Program-made: the position numbers and the translations under genes
Notes under the pieces: model-generated
What the model saw: the letters and a program-made list of their open reading frames with translations, nothing else
What the model was told of the DNA's origin: nothing
Database searches by the model: none
Assembly (NCBI GenBank): GCA_029706075.1
Contig: JAINUG010000055.1
Span: 4,534,399 to 4,598,398 of the forward strand
Source of the DNA: Aldrovandia affinis
Lineage: Eukaryota; Chordata; Actinopteri; Notacanthiformes; Halosauridae
Length of the DNA stretch: 64,000 nt
Direction of reading: 5' to 3'
Shown here: positions 44,315 through 55,413 of the stretch, in pieces
Numbering within the stretch: the first letter of the stretch is position 1
Layout of the letters: every line of letters starts with the position of its first letter

Positions 44315-44804
44315 TTTCAAAGGCGTTTCTGAAAATCACTTGTTGCCGGGCAGACTCTGTCTTCTACTTTCCCCAAAAAGTCACTTCATCCAATATCCAC
44401 AGGCGTTTTAAGACAGATTCCACTGCCTTCCAACACCTTGAGATTTTTCAAACGTGCACCAACCCTGAAAGAGAGCACAGATACGGAAGAGAGGCCACCA
44501 CTGCTAAAGTAGTGCCTTTGACTCACATTTAGAAAAAAAAAGACTAAGATCTGATTGGGCCCGGGTAAAAGCCTGACTATTGATCTGCCCCCTTGGAGGA
44601 GGTCACTCATACGCTGAGTCATACTGAGGGCTGGGACGCCTGTCACACAGAGGATGAAGAAAGCTTTTGACAGGACAGGGTCCCAATGGAATCACTTCCA
44701 CATGTTAAAGGCAGTGAAGAAGAGAATATACCAGTCAGGCTTTTAATTACTGCACCCCAATGTGTTTTTATAATTCGTACAGAGCTAAAATATATATTGT
44801 ATTT
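44315..44804. other. No recognisable feature
   Basis: Non-coding spacer with a short A run near 44534. Confidence 0.4.
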
Positions 44805-44832
44805 TCTTAAATATATATATATATATATATAT
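44805..44832 (+). repeat. (TA)n microsatellite
   Basis: An AT dinucleotide run that served as target for the LTR element at 44833. It resumes after 47807. Confidence 0.9.
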
Positions 44833-45342
44833 TGTAGCGCAACCAAGGTTGTGGGGTTTCCACTCCGCCAATAATCGATAACTTAATCAATGAACAACTG
44901 CAAAATGGAGACAGTTCAAAAGCAAAACGAGATTTATTAATTACAGTGGAGGTTTCCGCGGAAGGAAATGCCGCTCCCGTGGCAGGGAAATTCGGCTTGC
45001 AACAAATGTCACTGGAAATACAACAATGTCCACAAACTTTAGCTCTCGTTGTTGTGTTGTCCGTGATCCAATTCCGTTGTCTTTGTCCATTCCGGGGTAA
45101 ATCCTTTGTCGACGACGTCGTCCAATCCGTTGTCGTTTTATCCAAAAAGAATCCGTCCATTAAAAATAATCCCAAACAAAAACTTTCAAAAGAACAAAGT
45201 GTTAATTCAACACACGGTCTTTTCTCCCAAACAAAACTATTTCTCTCTCTCTCTCTCTCTCTCACTCTGGGTGGACCCAGCGGGCAGAGAGGTACTTCCC
45301 CTCCACAATGACGCCATAGCACACGCCTACTCGGGCGCTACA
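44833..45342 (-). repeat. 3' LTR of the second Gmr1-like element
   Basis: 510 bp with a CT repeat near 45240-45262. The internal edge read on the minus strand is purine-rich (GAGGGGGAGGGTG), marking the 3' end of the element. Confidence 0.9.
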
Positions 45343-47147
45343 CACCCTCCCCCTCAGCTCCAACCCGGAGGGGGGAGCGGCCTGGCACCACAGGGCTTCT
45401 CTCCGCAAGAGGGCGTCTGCATTGCCATGGTTGACGCCGGACCTGTGGCGCACATCAAAATTAAAAGGTTGCAAGGACATAAACCAGCGGGTCACTCTCG
45501 TGTTACTCTCGCGATTCCTTGACATCTAAACCAGCGGGGCATGATCTGTTCCTCACCCCCCTGTACTTGAGACAGGACCGCCCCGATTCCAGTCTCCGAT
45601 GCATCCGTCTGGACCAGCAGGGGTTTTTGGAAGTTCGGAGTGACCAGCACCGGACCGGAACAGAGGTGTTGGAATGCGGTTTCCTCTGTCTCGGTCCACT
45701 CCACCTGTTGCGGCAACTTTTTCTTGGTCAGGTCGGTCAACGGGCTAGCCAGGGATGCAAAGTTGGGGATAAATCGCCTGTAATAACTGGCCAGCCCGAT
45801 GAACGTACGCACCTGTTTCTGTGTCGTGGGGCGGGGCCAATTCCGGATTGATTACATTTTGGCCACTTGGGGCTTGACCAACCCTCGGCCAATGGTGTAG
45901 CCCAGGTACTCTGCCTCCTGTAGCCCCAGGTGGCACTTCCGGGGGTTTGCTGTCAGCCCCGCCCCTCTTAGGGCATGCAGCACCTCTTGCATCTGTCTGA
46001 GATGGGTCCCCCAGTCTTCTCCATGGATGACGATGTTGTCCAGGTACGCGGCAGCATACTTTCGATGGGGACGCAGTACTTGATCCATCATCCGCTGGAA
46101 GGTGGGAGGCGCCCCGTGCAACCCGAATGGCAGTTTCCGGTATTGATACAGGCCATCCGGGGTAGCGAACGCCGTCTTCTCCCTAGACTCCCGTGTCAGG
46201 GGCACCTGCCAGTACCCCTTCGTCAGGTCCAGCGTGCTGATGTACCTGGCTGTCCCGAGCCGCTCGATCAGCTCATCTACCCTAGGCATGGGGTATGCAT
46301 CAAATTTTGAGACCTCATTCAATTTTCTAAAATCATTACTGAACTTGATTGTTCCATCAGGCTTGGGGACCAGGACTATGGGGCTGCACCACTCACTACG
46401 GGACTCTTCTATGATCCTGGTCGCCAACATCGCCTGCACTTCAGGGTGCACCGCTTCACGCCGTGCCTCTGGAATGCGGTACGGCCGCTGTGTTACCTTG
46501 ACTCCCGGGGAGTGACGATGTGGTGTTCAATGACGTCGGTCTCCCCCGGGTCTACCGAGAAGACATCTCAATGGCGGCCCACCAGTTCCCATAGTTCCTG
46601 TCGTTGAGCCATGCTCAGTTGCTCCCCTAGCGGAACCTCGTCCGTCTGGCTGGCTGTAAAACACGGCTGCGGTCCACCCTCTGGGACCTGGTCACTGACA
46701 TGCCACTGTTTCAACAGATTAATGTGATACAGCTGCGTTTTCTTGCGACGGTCTGGTTGACTTACCCTATAATTAATCTCGCCCACTTTCTCTAGGACCT
46801 CATACAGTCCTTTCCAGCGGGCGAGGAACTTGCACTCGGATGTGGGGACCAGCACCAGTACCTGATCCCTGGGCTGAAACTCCCGGAGCTGCGCCCCGCG
46901 ATTGTAGACGCGCTGCTGCGCCTCCTGTGCCTCATTCATATGCTAGCGGACGATGGGCCACAGGGTGGCCATCCGCTCTCTCATCTCGGTCACGTGTTCC
47001 ACTACAGTTCGGTGGGGGGACGGCTGGGCCTCCCAGGCTTCTTTAGCCAGGTCCAGCATGCCCCGTGGCCGTCGGCCGTATAGCAGCTCGAAGGGGGAGA
47101 AGCCCTTTGAAGCCTGTGGTACCTCTCTGCCCGCATTCTCCACCATA
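45343..47147 (-). pseudogene. Integrase end, RT and RNase H of the second Gmr1-like element
   Basis: Integrase C-terminal half: FSPFELLYGRRPRGMLDLA, then PRDQVLVLVPTSECKFLARW and TQLYHINLLKQW (GPY/F-like). RT: SPIVLVPKPDGTIKFSNDFR, ARYISTLDLTKGYWQVPLTR, RKLPFGLHGAPPTFQRMMD and AAAYLDNIVIHGEDW. RNase H region: LVQTDASETGIGAVLSQVQG and FDVRHRSGVNHGNADAL. Several breaks. Confidence 0.87.
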
Positions 47148-47562
47148 TGTAGCGCAACCAAGGGTGTGGGGTTTCCACTCCACCAATAATCGATAACTTA
47201 ATCAATGAACAACTGCAAAATGGAGACAGTTCAAAAGCAAAACGAGATTTATTCATTACAGTGGAGGTTTCCGCGGAAGGAAATGCCGCTCCCGTGGCAG
47301 GGAAATTCGGCTTGCAACAAATGTCATTGGAAATACAACAATGTCCACAAAATTTCGCTCTCGTTGTTGTGTTGTCCGTGATCCAATTCCGTGGTCTTTG
47401 TCCGTTCCGTGGTAAATCCTTTGTCGTCGTCGTCGTCCAATCCGTTGTCGTTTTATCCAAAAAGAATCCGTCCGTTTGCCACAAATAATAATCCCAAACA
47501 AAAACTTTCAAAAGAACAAAGCGGTGTTAAACACGCGGTCTTTTCTCCAAAACCAAAACTAT

Positions 47563-47598
<36 letters not shown>

Positions 47599-47807
47599 CC
47601 AAACTCTCGCCCACACAATCTCGTACCTACTCCCAACCCCGCACCTGTGTGAAAGCACACCTTTTAACAATTCATAATTGCGCTTATGCACTTCAGCTGG
47701 GGAATTAGTCCCGGGGTTCCCAACTCTGCACGGGGGTGGAGCCAGCGGGCGGAGAGGTATTTCCCCTCCACAATGACGCCATAGTACGCGCCTACTCGGG
47801 CGCTACA
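47148..47807 (-). repeat. 5' LTR of the second Gmr1-like element
   Basis: 660 bp, longer than its partner by about 150 bp beyond the CT repeat. The two otherwise align throughout. Confidence 0.9.
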
Positions 47808-48418
47808 ATATATATTTTTATAGAGGGTTTGGCCTAAACAAAATAAATGTACCATTGTAAATTAATTAAATATTAATTAAATTATACTATATATATGGAT
47901 ACAAAAGCAGATAAATTCATTTTGTCATTTTCAGTAAATCAAGATGTTTTATTGTGCTTTCTTGGTATAACTTATCAATTCCAGAAAGGGTGACCCTAAA
48001 TTGACCCTAAGCCAGATTTTCGCAAATCTATATTTAAAAATATATATATCATTTGATATTTTTCAGTTTGTTTTATGTCAAAAGCAGATAAATCCACAAT
48101 CAGATTTTTAGCTAAATTAAAATTGGTTCACCCAGAGCAAGACTCAGCCATTGCACTCTGGTCTTTAAAAGGATAAATTATAGTAGTGGATATCTCAAGT
48201 TATGCTAACAAGAGGGCATGGCATGTATCGGTTTCTGCAACGAAACGTTGAATTTCTGTACATAAAGCATGAGATATATCAAGTTTTGCAACAAAACGAT
48301 TTTGAAATTGCAAAGACGACACTGTGATCTAAATCACGGCTTGCTTGGTGTAGTTTTGGCAGGAGTGCCGTTTATCAGTTTTTGCATATGAACTCTTCAT
48401 ATACTGTATATATATATA
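47808..48418. other. No recognisable feature
   Basis: AT-rich spacer with TA runs at both ends. Confidence 0.45.
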
Positions 48419-48420
48419 TA

Positions 48421-49516
48421 CACTCAGTGGCCACTTTATTAGGTACACCTGCTCGTTAATGCAATTATCTAATCAGCCAATCATGTGGCAGCAACTCAAT
48501 GCATAAAAGCATGCAGACATGGTCGAGGTTCAGTTGTTGTTCAGACCAGAATGGGGAAGAAATGTGATCTAAGTGACTTTGACCGTGGAATGATTGGTGG
48601 TGTGAGTATCTCTGAAACTGCTGATCTCATGGGATTTTCACGCACAACAGTCTCTAGAGTTTAGAGGGAATGGTGCGAAAAACAAAAAACATCCAGTGAG
48701 CGGCAGTTCTGTGGGCAAAAACACCTTGTTAATGAGAGAGGTCAGAGGAGAATGGTTCTGGTTCAAGCTGACAGGAAGGCAACAGGAACTCAAATAACCA
48801 CGCATTACAACAGTGGTATGCAGAAGAGCATCTCTGAACACACAACACGTCAAACCTTGAAGTGGATGGGCTGCAGCAGCAGCAGACCACACCGGGTTCC
48901 ACCCCTGTCAGCTAAGAACAGGAAAGTGAGGCCACAGTGGCCACAGGCTCACCAAAACTGGACAGTTGAAGATTGGAAAAATGTTGCCTGGTCTGACGAC
49001 ATGCAGATGGTAGGGTCAGAGTTTGACGTAAACAACATGAATTGTTGTCATCTATCCTGGCTTGTGTCAATGGTTCAGGCTGCGCATGGTGGTGTAATGG
49101 TGTGGGGAATGTTTTCTCTGACCATGTGCATCCCTTTATGGCCACATTCTACCCATCTTCTAATGGTTACTTCCAGCAGGATAATGCGCCATGTCACAAA
49201 GCACACGTCATCTCAAGCTGGTTCCATGAACATGACAATGAGTTCAGTGTACTCCAATGGCCTCCACAGTCACCAGATCTCAGTCCAATAGAGCACCTTT
49301 GGGATGTGGTGGAATAGGAGATTCGCAACATGAATGTGCAGCCAACAAATGTGCAGCAACTGCGTGATGCTATCATGTCAACATGGAGCAGAATCTCTGG
49401 GGAATGTTTCCAGCACCTTGTTGAATCCATGCCACAAAGGATTCAGGCTGTTCTGGGGGCAAAGGGGGTCCTACCCAGTACTAGAAAGGTGTACCTAATA
49501 AAGTGGCCACTGAGTG
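48421..49516 (+). mobile_element. Tc1-like DNA transposon, near complete
   Basis: Terminal inverted repeats of about 30 bp start CACTCAGTGGCCACTTTATT on the left and match inverted on the right, with TA on each side in an AT repeat. It contains a Tc1-type transposase interrupted by at least two stops and an internal deletion near 49110. Length is about 1.1 kb against roughly 1.2-1.3 kb for a full Tc1-like element. Near-identical terminal repeats suggest moderate age. Confidence 0.93.
48551..49495 (+). pseudogene. Tc1-like transposase (broken)
   Basis: ATG at 48551 starts MGKKCDLSDFDRGMIGGVSI, the first helix-turn-helix. A TAG (48662-48664) cuts it after TVSRV. The frame continues REWCEKQKTSSERQFCGQ and ADRKATGTQITTHYNSGMQ, then HQNWTVEDWKNVAWSD with the first catalytic Asp. 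GGVMVWGMFS leads into a deletion, after which come GYFQQDNAPCHKAHVISSWF (second Asp) and QSPDLSPIEHLWDVVE (third acidic residue), then a stop. The C-terminus CFQHLVESMPQRIQAVL is present. Confidence 0.9.
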
Positions 49517-49624
49517 TATATATATATATATAAAATATAGCAATAAAATAAATTATAATAATTGTAATAATAATATTTAGGTTGATTTCATAATCATAAT
49601 AATTTCTAACTTTTTCTCCAAACT

Positions 49625-49962
49625 TGGAATGGCCAATCCTTAACCCGCCCTCGCTGCAATTCGGGAGAGCGTAGATGAGAGTGCACTCTCCTCCAATGCA
49701 CGTGCTGTCAGCCGCCGCTTCTTTCCTCACGGTAGTCTAACAAGTTAAGCTCGCACAGACACGAGTTGGAGGATGACACTTCATGCGCAGCTTTGACCGG
49801 TGGGGGGGGTCACTGGCTCGCGATGGGACACAGACAATTTGTTTGACTCGTATCCCTCCCTCCCTGTGCGACGCTACTGCTAATTATGCATCGCCAAGGC
49901 TCATCCACACACTAGACCCGGTGCCTTAACAGGATGAGCCACCCGGTGGCCTGCCCCCAATC
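49625..49962 (-). repeat. SINE family D (tRNA-like head)
   Basis: On the minus strand the head reads GGCAGGCCACCGGGTGGCTC then ATCCTGTTAAGGCACCGGGT and CTAGTGTGTGGATGAGCC. Tail-side sequence runs to about 49625. Its head closely matches the unit of the minisatellite at 51472-51848. Confidence 0.55.
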
Positions 49963-50255
49963 ATAGTCATTTCATAAATTAGAATTTCACAAATTAAACT
50001 TTACATATCACTGTTGTGCTGAGGGCCGAAACAAACGTCACTCAACTGGCTTCGGAGGAAGTGGCAAATTTTTGGATCCAAAGTTAATTCGGACCGGACG
50101 TTCTGCCCTCCTTTTTCGGGAGAATTTGGATGATCTTCGGGATGTTGTCGTTTGGAAAGGATTACTGTCTGTTTGAAAGGAAAGACTGTACTGGGAACGT
50201 TGCTATTACATGATCGCCGTTTACGGACTGAACCACACTGCTTTGCAGTGTAGAG
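49963..50255. other. No recognisable feature
   Basis: Short non-coding spacer. Confidence 0.4.
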
Positions 50256-50470
50256 CAGGGGTCTCAAACACCAGTCCTGGAGGGCTGCAGTGTCTACAGG
50301 TTTAACTCCAGTCCTGGAGGGCCGCAGTGTCTGCAGGGTTTTGTGGTTTCAGTTCCATCAACAGCCAATATCAACCATGGAAACAAGGTGTGTGGCCTCT
50401 TTAGCCAATCAGTGTTTGAAATAAAGCCCTTAAGTACTGAAACACACCGAAACCCAGCAGTCACTGCGTT
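50256..50470 (+). repeat. Interspersed repeat with duplicated start
   Basis: GGGGTCTCAAACACCAGTCC with GGAGGGCTGCAGTGTCTACA is a common fish repeat start; the block CAGTCCTGGAGGGC recurs 42 bases later. The downstream part (to about 50470) looks like its body. Family not assigned; the opposite terminus was not found. Confidence 0.5.
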
Positions 50471-51471
50471 CCTCTAGTGACTTTAATCTGACACCACCAG
50501 TAGAGAGGCTTGACCCTCACAAGCATGCTCCTACACCGCTGAGAATTGATGGCACTGCCAGGAAACCCTGTTAACGTACCTAGACCACCTGTTTCCGAGG
50601 ACCCAGAAGACTTCGAGGCACACTGCCAGCTCTGTGACGGCGGCCTCGCTGCTAAGACGTGGCCACGTTTTTATCGCTATTAATTACGAAATTAGGCTTG
50701 CATTATTTCACTTCTTCGTATTTACATTTTTCTTCCTTCCCCCCACAGTTTAACACTCATTTAGACTATTAAACAGGACTGGGAAAAGGTCACAGTTAAT
50801 TAGATTTCCAGAGCTATCTTGTCTGGCCTTCAGAACAATTAGAAAGCAATAAGCGAGCGGGAGAAGATATTCGCTTTCGAGACAATGAAATAATAAGCTG
50901 GGGGCGGGGGGGGCAGAGGTGATGACAAACAGGACAAGAGGCTATTCCTCCTCACGCTGGCTTAGCGGCAGCCGCAATACGCAAGGCACGACCCCAGCCC
51001 AACCTGCAAAATCCCCTCTTTAATTACCCAGCTGAAAAGAGATCAGATACACAGCACGTTACCATAGTGACAAAGCCGGCCACCTTTAGCTTGCCACCTT
51101 TTCAGGCTAAGTAGACCAGATAACATTATGTACTGGAACAGATACAGCAAAGCGGGCAGTTCTTGTTTAATTAATTATATTTTTTAGCTTTTTTTGGCCG
51201 GGATTTCCTTTACATTTATTTTCATCAATGTACGCAGTTATGCACTTAATTACTGGGCAACCTAAGGTCTCTCTTCTATAGACCAATCAACAGTTTTTGT
51301 TTCCTAAATTAAAGGATAATTTAATGCGGATGTCTCGTTCAGTATTCAAATTAAAATCAAGCTGTAAGTAAGTATTATAGAGCAAAGCCAGGAGCGCATG
51401 CCAAGTCAATGGCCCTAACCAGACCTGTTTATAACAGGGGCACTCCTGGTGCTCAAATTTGGTGGCATCTG
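50471..51471. other. No recognisable feature
   Basis: Non-coding spacer without recognised repeats. Confidence 0.4.
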
Positions 51472-51848
51472 CTCTAGTGTGTGGATGAGCTCCATGGTCT
51501 GCATCCTGTTAAGGCACTGTTCTAGTGTGTGGATGAGCCCCACGGTCTACATCCTATTAAGGCACTGTTCTAGTGTGTGGATGAGCCCCACGGTCTGCAT
51601 CCTGTTAAGGCACTGTTCTAGTTTGTGTATATCAGCCCCATGGTCTGCATCCCGTTAAGGCACTGTTCTAGTGTGTGGATGGGCCCCACGGTCTGCATCC
51701 TGTTAAGGCACTCTCCTAGTGTGTGGATGAGCTCCACGGTCTGCATACTGTTAAGGCACTGTTCTAATGTGTGGATGAGCCCCACGGTCTGCATCCTGTT
51801 AAGGCACTGTTCTAGTGTGTGGATGAGCCCCACGGTCTGCATCCTGTT
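51472..51848 (+). repeat. 48-bp minisatellite, about 7.8 copies
   Basis: The unit runs TCTAGTGTGTGGATGAGCC, CCACGGTCTGCATCCTG, TTAAGGCACTGT. Because 48 is divisible by 3, one frame stays open on each strand (for example SSVWMSPTVCILLRHC repeated), but nothing suggests translation. Part of the unit equals the head of SINE family D (49898-49940). Confidence 0.93.
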
Positions 51849-52110
51849 TACATAAGAACATAAGAATACATAATGACGAGAACGGCCGTTCGGCCCATCA
51901 TGTCCTAATCTACAGAGTATCTAGTACTATATCTAGCCTGGACTTGAATAGCCAAAGTGTTTCTGCCTCTACTACCTGACCTGGCAAGCTGTTCCAGGCA
52001 TTGACAACTCTCTGTGTAAAGAAAAACTTCCTAATATCTGTGCGGAATTTGCCTTTAACTAATTTCCACCTGTGGCCTCTTGTTCTGCTGACCCCACTTA
52101 TCTTAAAAAA
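51849..52110 (+). repeat. Dispersed repeat starting ACATAAGAACATAAGAA-like
   Basis: Starts ACATAAGAACATAAGAATAC and includes GAACGGCCGTTCGGCCCATC and CCACCTGTGGCCTCTTGTTC. I recognise it as a widely dispersed vertebrate repeat but cannot name the family with confidence. It directly abuts the minisatellite. Confidence 0.5.
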
Positions 52111-52242
52111 ATAAATTAAAAAAAAGGATTTATTTATTTAATTGTGTTTGCCGCGTACAAATAAAGTAATGAACTCCCCTTACCCCCCACTTCAGGCAGC
52201 CAGTCACGTGGAATGAGGGGGGGTAAAACAAGGAGAACCTGG

Positions 52243-52480
52243 GGCCTCTGATAGCGTAGCGGTCCAATGCACTCATATTGGCTGGTCCTTTACAATTCTG
52301 AGCTGCCTATCTCAGTCGCGGTTCCAGACCAGACCGTACCAGACCGGCCCTGGAGGGGAGCCCCGATCGGGGGTGGCGTTTGGCTGTCCACCCCAGGGGA
52401 AGGGGGGAGGGTGAGCCGGCATGAACTCACTGAGAAGGGTATAATTGGCCACTAAAGTAGGAGAAAAACGGGAAAAAAAT
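52243..52480 (+). repeat. SINE family C copy
   Basis: Head CTCTGATAGCGTAGCGGTCC, body GGAGGGGAGCCCCGATCGGG, tail GGTATAATTGGCCACTAAAG then GAGAAAAACGGG and A-rich sequence. Same family as 54645-54990 on the opposite strand. Confidence 0.78.
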
Positions 52481-53655
52481 CTGAAACAAATTTAAAAAAA
52501 AGCTAATTAAAAAAAACGAGAACCACTCCATGGTGGGAGGAGATAGACGGGAGGCCCGTTCAGATGAAAGACATCACAGCCAGACAAGGTCTTGTTGTGG
52601 GGGAAAATCAATTCAGAGTCGCACCTGTCCAGAATGAAGCAGACGCTGTTTAGAGATGGCTACAGAGTTATCACACAAGAGATCTGAAACTTTTCACTCC
52701 GAGAAAAGCCTGCCATCCCTGTATCGATCAAGGACGGCATGAAAGTCCAAACAGAAGCGATTGATTATGTCCAGCTGGGACAGTGTTTATGCTATATAAG
52801 ATAGATAGCAAAATGTTTTTTTTACTTGCAAAGGTAAACCCCCTCCTCCCTCCCCCAGCTCTTCAAATGTCCACTATGCTTTTTATTTGAGTCCTGTTTA
52901 CTCGTCATCCCAACATTTACACTTTCCCACAGCTTTTTTTCCTTCTACCGTTCCCACCTACACTTTAATCCAACTTTCCTCTGCCTCGACAAACCTCGCA
53001 ACTGTATAACTCTCCTACACAATTCCGATTCCGCTGACTGGTCAAATTTTTTACCCCAATTACACTGGCGTTATAAGTCAATTAAAAAAGATCATTTGTT
53101 TTCGAGAGATGAGCTTGATTTTGAAGGGTCTCATCAACAAGAAAACTGTGCGTCAATTCATACAATCCTGTCGGCTGTAATGGAACCAGGTCTGAATCAA
53201 ATACTTTATTTGAAATGCTTTAACCCATTAGACACCAGTAAAATTCCTGCAGATTACTGATGATTGGGGGAAAAAAAGAATGAATCTGAATCTAAATGAA
53301 TTCATGGATTCAAACTCATGGATTCAGATAAATGGATTCAGATTAAAAGAGTGAATCTGAATCTAAATTAATCTTAGTGAATCTATTTTCACTAAGTATT
53401 TAAACTTTAAGTTCTTGACCCAGGGCTGAATGGAGCCATGCCATGAAAGCGGAGCAGGACAGGGGTGAACGCGTGACAGGTGTGAACAGGTTGGATTGAC
53501 CTGGAGACTTGTTTAACGGTACACAAACAGGTGCTCTGATCTCACCTGTAAAAGGTGTGCTGGCATGCCTGTACTGGCAGGAACCTGAAATTTGCGATCT
53601 ACACTACTTTCAGCATACCCTCATCCTGCGTTTTGTTCTGTTAGTTCATTTTTTA
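52481..53655. other. Non-coding spacer
   Basis: No gene or mobile element seen. 53270-53400 is rich in GATTCA-like words (GAATCTGAATCTAAAT repeated), a decayed short tandem array. Confidence 0.45.
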
Positions 53656-53659
53656 TATA

Positions 53660-54197
53660 CAGTGGAGTCCACTAGATCTGTTTGTTTTCATCATTCATCG
53701 AAAACTAACACAACATTTTTACTCAGGAGAACAATTTTGCCTCGAACTACTTCGCTAAGCTCTGCTGACATAATTACAAACAGCTGCAAAAACTTTTGCA
53801 AAGGAAGTGTCCTTTTTCAAGATTAAAGCATCTGCAGTAGCAACGAGAACACATAGAGGACCATATTAATTACGTCAATATTCAGTATTAATTGTTACAG
53901 GACCAAAAAAACTCACAATGTGTATTAGGAGTGTCCTATGTATTAAAACTTAAATGAAAAATAAGGTGTCACAACATTTTGAGGAAATGAAAGGCAATGG
54001 TGTGCAAACAAAATATTTATAGATATTTCAATTTCATACCATCCTTTCTCAAACAAACATTTGTTTTATTTGTATCAGTGTTTTATGACATTCTTAAATA
54101 ACAAATACCACATGAGTAAAACATTTTGTGTTAGTTTTAGATGAACGATGAAAACAAACAGATCTTGGTAGTGGACTCAGACTTCTGGACCCCACTG
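53660..54197. mobile_element. Tc1/mariner-type MITE (538 bp)
   Basis: The right end, inverted, reads CAGTGGGGTCCAGAAGTCTG. The left end reads CAGTGGAGTCCACTAGATCT and lacks about 14-17 bases of that block. Both continue through GATCTGTTTGTTTTCATC and AAAACTAACACAA. TA lies on both sides (53658-53659, 54198-54199). No transposase inside. Confidence 0.82.
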
Positions 54198-54644
54198 TAT
54201 ATACTTTTATTTTTTTGTGGTTTACTGGAGACAGATGTTGGCAATCAGCCATTGGCTATCAACACTAAATGCAATGCATCTGGTGCCTAACACATAAAAA
54301 AACGAATAAATAAAAAGTAATGAATAAAGATCCTCATTTTCCCGCGGATCTAACCCCGAGCGCATGCAAGCCTGAAGACAAAGGCTTTAACCTTTTTTTT
54401 GCATACTTCAGCCTCAAAGACAGCCCACCAGCAATCCCGGAATAAATGCATAACAAACGCAACTTCACCCACTAAACCACAAATCTGAAATGAGTGGGTG
54501 CCAAACGTGTGCTTCTGTTTGTTCTTCCCGCTTAGCTCATCACCATCAATCACCAACATCATTTTCCTGCATGCTGGCAAAACCTTTAGCATGTGTGCGT
54601 ATTCTCAAAACCACAATGGAGAATTTGAGTTCCCTGTTCTCCGT
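54198..54644. other. No recognisable feature
   Basis: Non-coding spacer; the small ORFs have no known motif. Confidence 0.4.
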
Positions 54645-54990
54645 CAAAGTGTCCCTGTTTTTCTCCCAATTTAGTGGCCAATTATACCTTCTATTTATTT
54701 AGAGTTTTGCCCTCCCCACACGAACTCTCCGCTTGGCAAGCTAATTCTCAGAGGGCAGCGAACTCTGCTTCCTTCGAGACGGAATTTGCCCTGGAGACAC
54801 CCTTACGTGCTCAGCAAGTTCACGCCGGCTCACCCTCACCCCTCCAGTCAAACGCTGCCCCCGATCGGGACTCCCCACCAGGGCAGGTCTGGTACAATCG
54901 GGTTTCAAACTGCGACTGTGATAATCAGCTCACACTCGTAAAGGAGCAGCTATACGGGTGCGTTAGACCGCTACGTAGCATGTATTTTCA
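54645..54990 (-). repeat. SINE family C copy, full length
   Basis: On the minus strand: GTAGCGGTCTAACGCACCCG, CAGTCGCAGTTTGAAACCCG, GGGGAGTCCCGATCGGGGGC and tail GGTATAATTGGCCACTAAAT then TGGGAGAAAAACAGGG. At about 345 bp it gives the approximate full length of the family. Confidence 0.8.
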
Positions 54991-55408
54991 AATAATTGTT
55001 TTGATTAATTTGCCAGATACTGGCAGACAAATTACCATTCCCTTACGCAACAAACATATATTGACATATATTTAAAAATATGCTGTAATATATTAAATAA
55101 TACATTTGAATAATACACATTGTTATTTTTGTTCCAAAATATATTATGGTATTATTAAATACATGGTAATCCTTTTTACAATAATCCTTTTTACAATATA
55201 TTTAAATATATATGTGGAGGGCGTCTGTCTCGGCAACATGGGAGTGGCAGGGTCGCCTTTGTTTTCCCATGCTGTGGAGGTCTTCGGAGCAGTGAGACTT
55301 TCCGGGGGCAGGTTTGGCACTCTCGTAGGGTGTGAGAGTGTGAACTGTTGCCTAGAAGGTTGTTCTAAAGGCCACAATTGATTTAATCATTATTTAATTG
55401 GTGTTGAT
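54991..55408. other. No recognisable feature
   Basis: AT-rich, with many ATAT words near 55060-55210, then a GC-richer part up to the LTR-like block. Confidence 0.4.
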
Positions 55409-55413
55409 TGGTG

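Larger units (their letters stand above)
44833..47807 (-). mobile_element. Second Gmr1-like Ty3/Gypsy element (incomplete fossil)
   Basis: LTRs at 44833-45342 and 47148-47807 start TGTAGCGC and end GCGCTACA, an exact 8-bp inverted pair. On the minus strand the internal part reads integrase C-terminal half, RT, RNase H, then the 3' LTR, so integrase again precedes RT. It lacks gag and protease and is far shorter than a complete copy. It sits in an AT repeat, so the ATAT flanks cannot prove a target duplication. LTRs differ by about 5% and in length, so it is older than the element at 21189. Confidence 0.85.

Noticed and set aside
44643-44874. Tyr/Ile-repeat ORFs
   Set aside because: They are translations of the TA microsatellite.
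51472-51848. CRISPR-like array or repeat-protein gene
   Set aside because: There are no spacers: 48-bp units follow each other directly. The open frames on both strands result from a unit length divisible by three.
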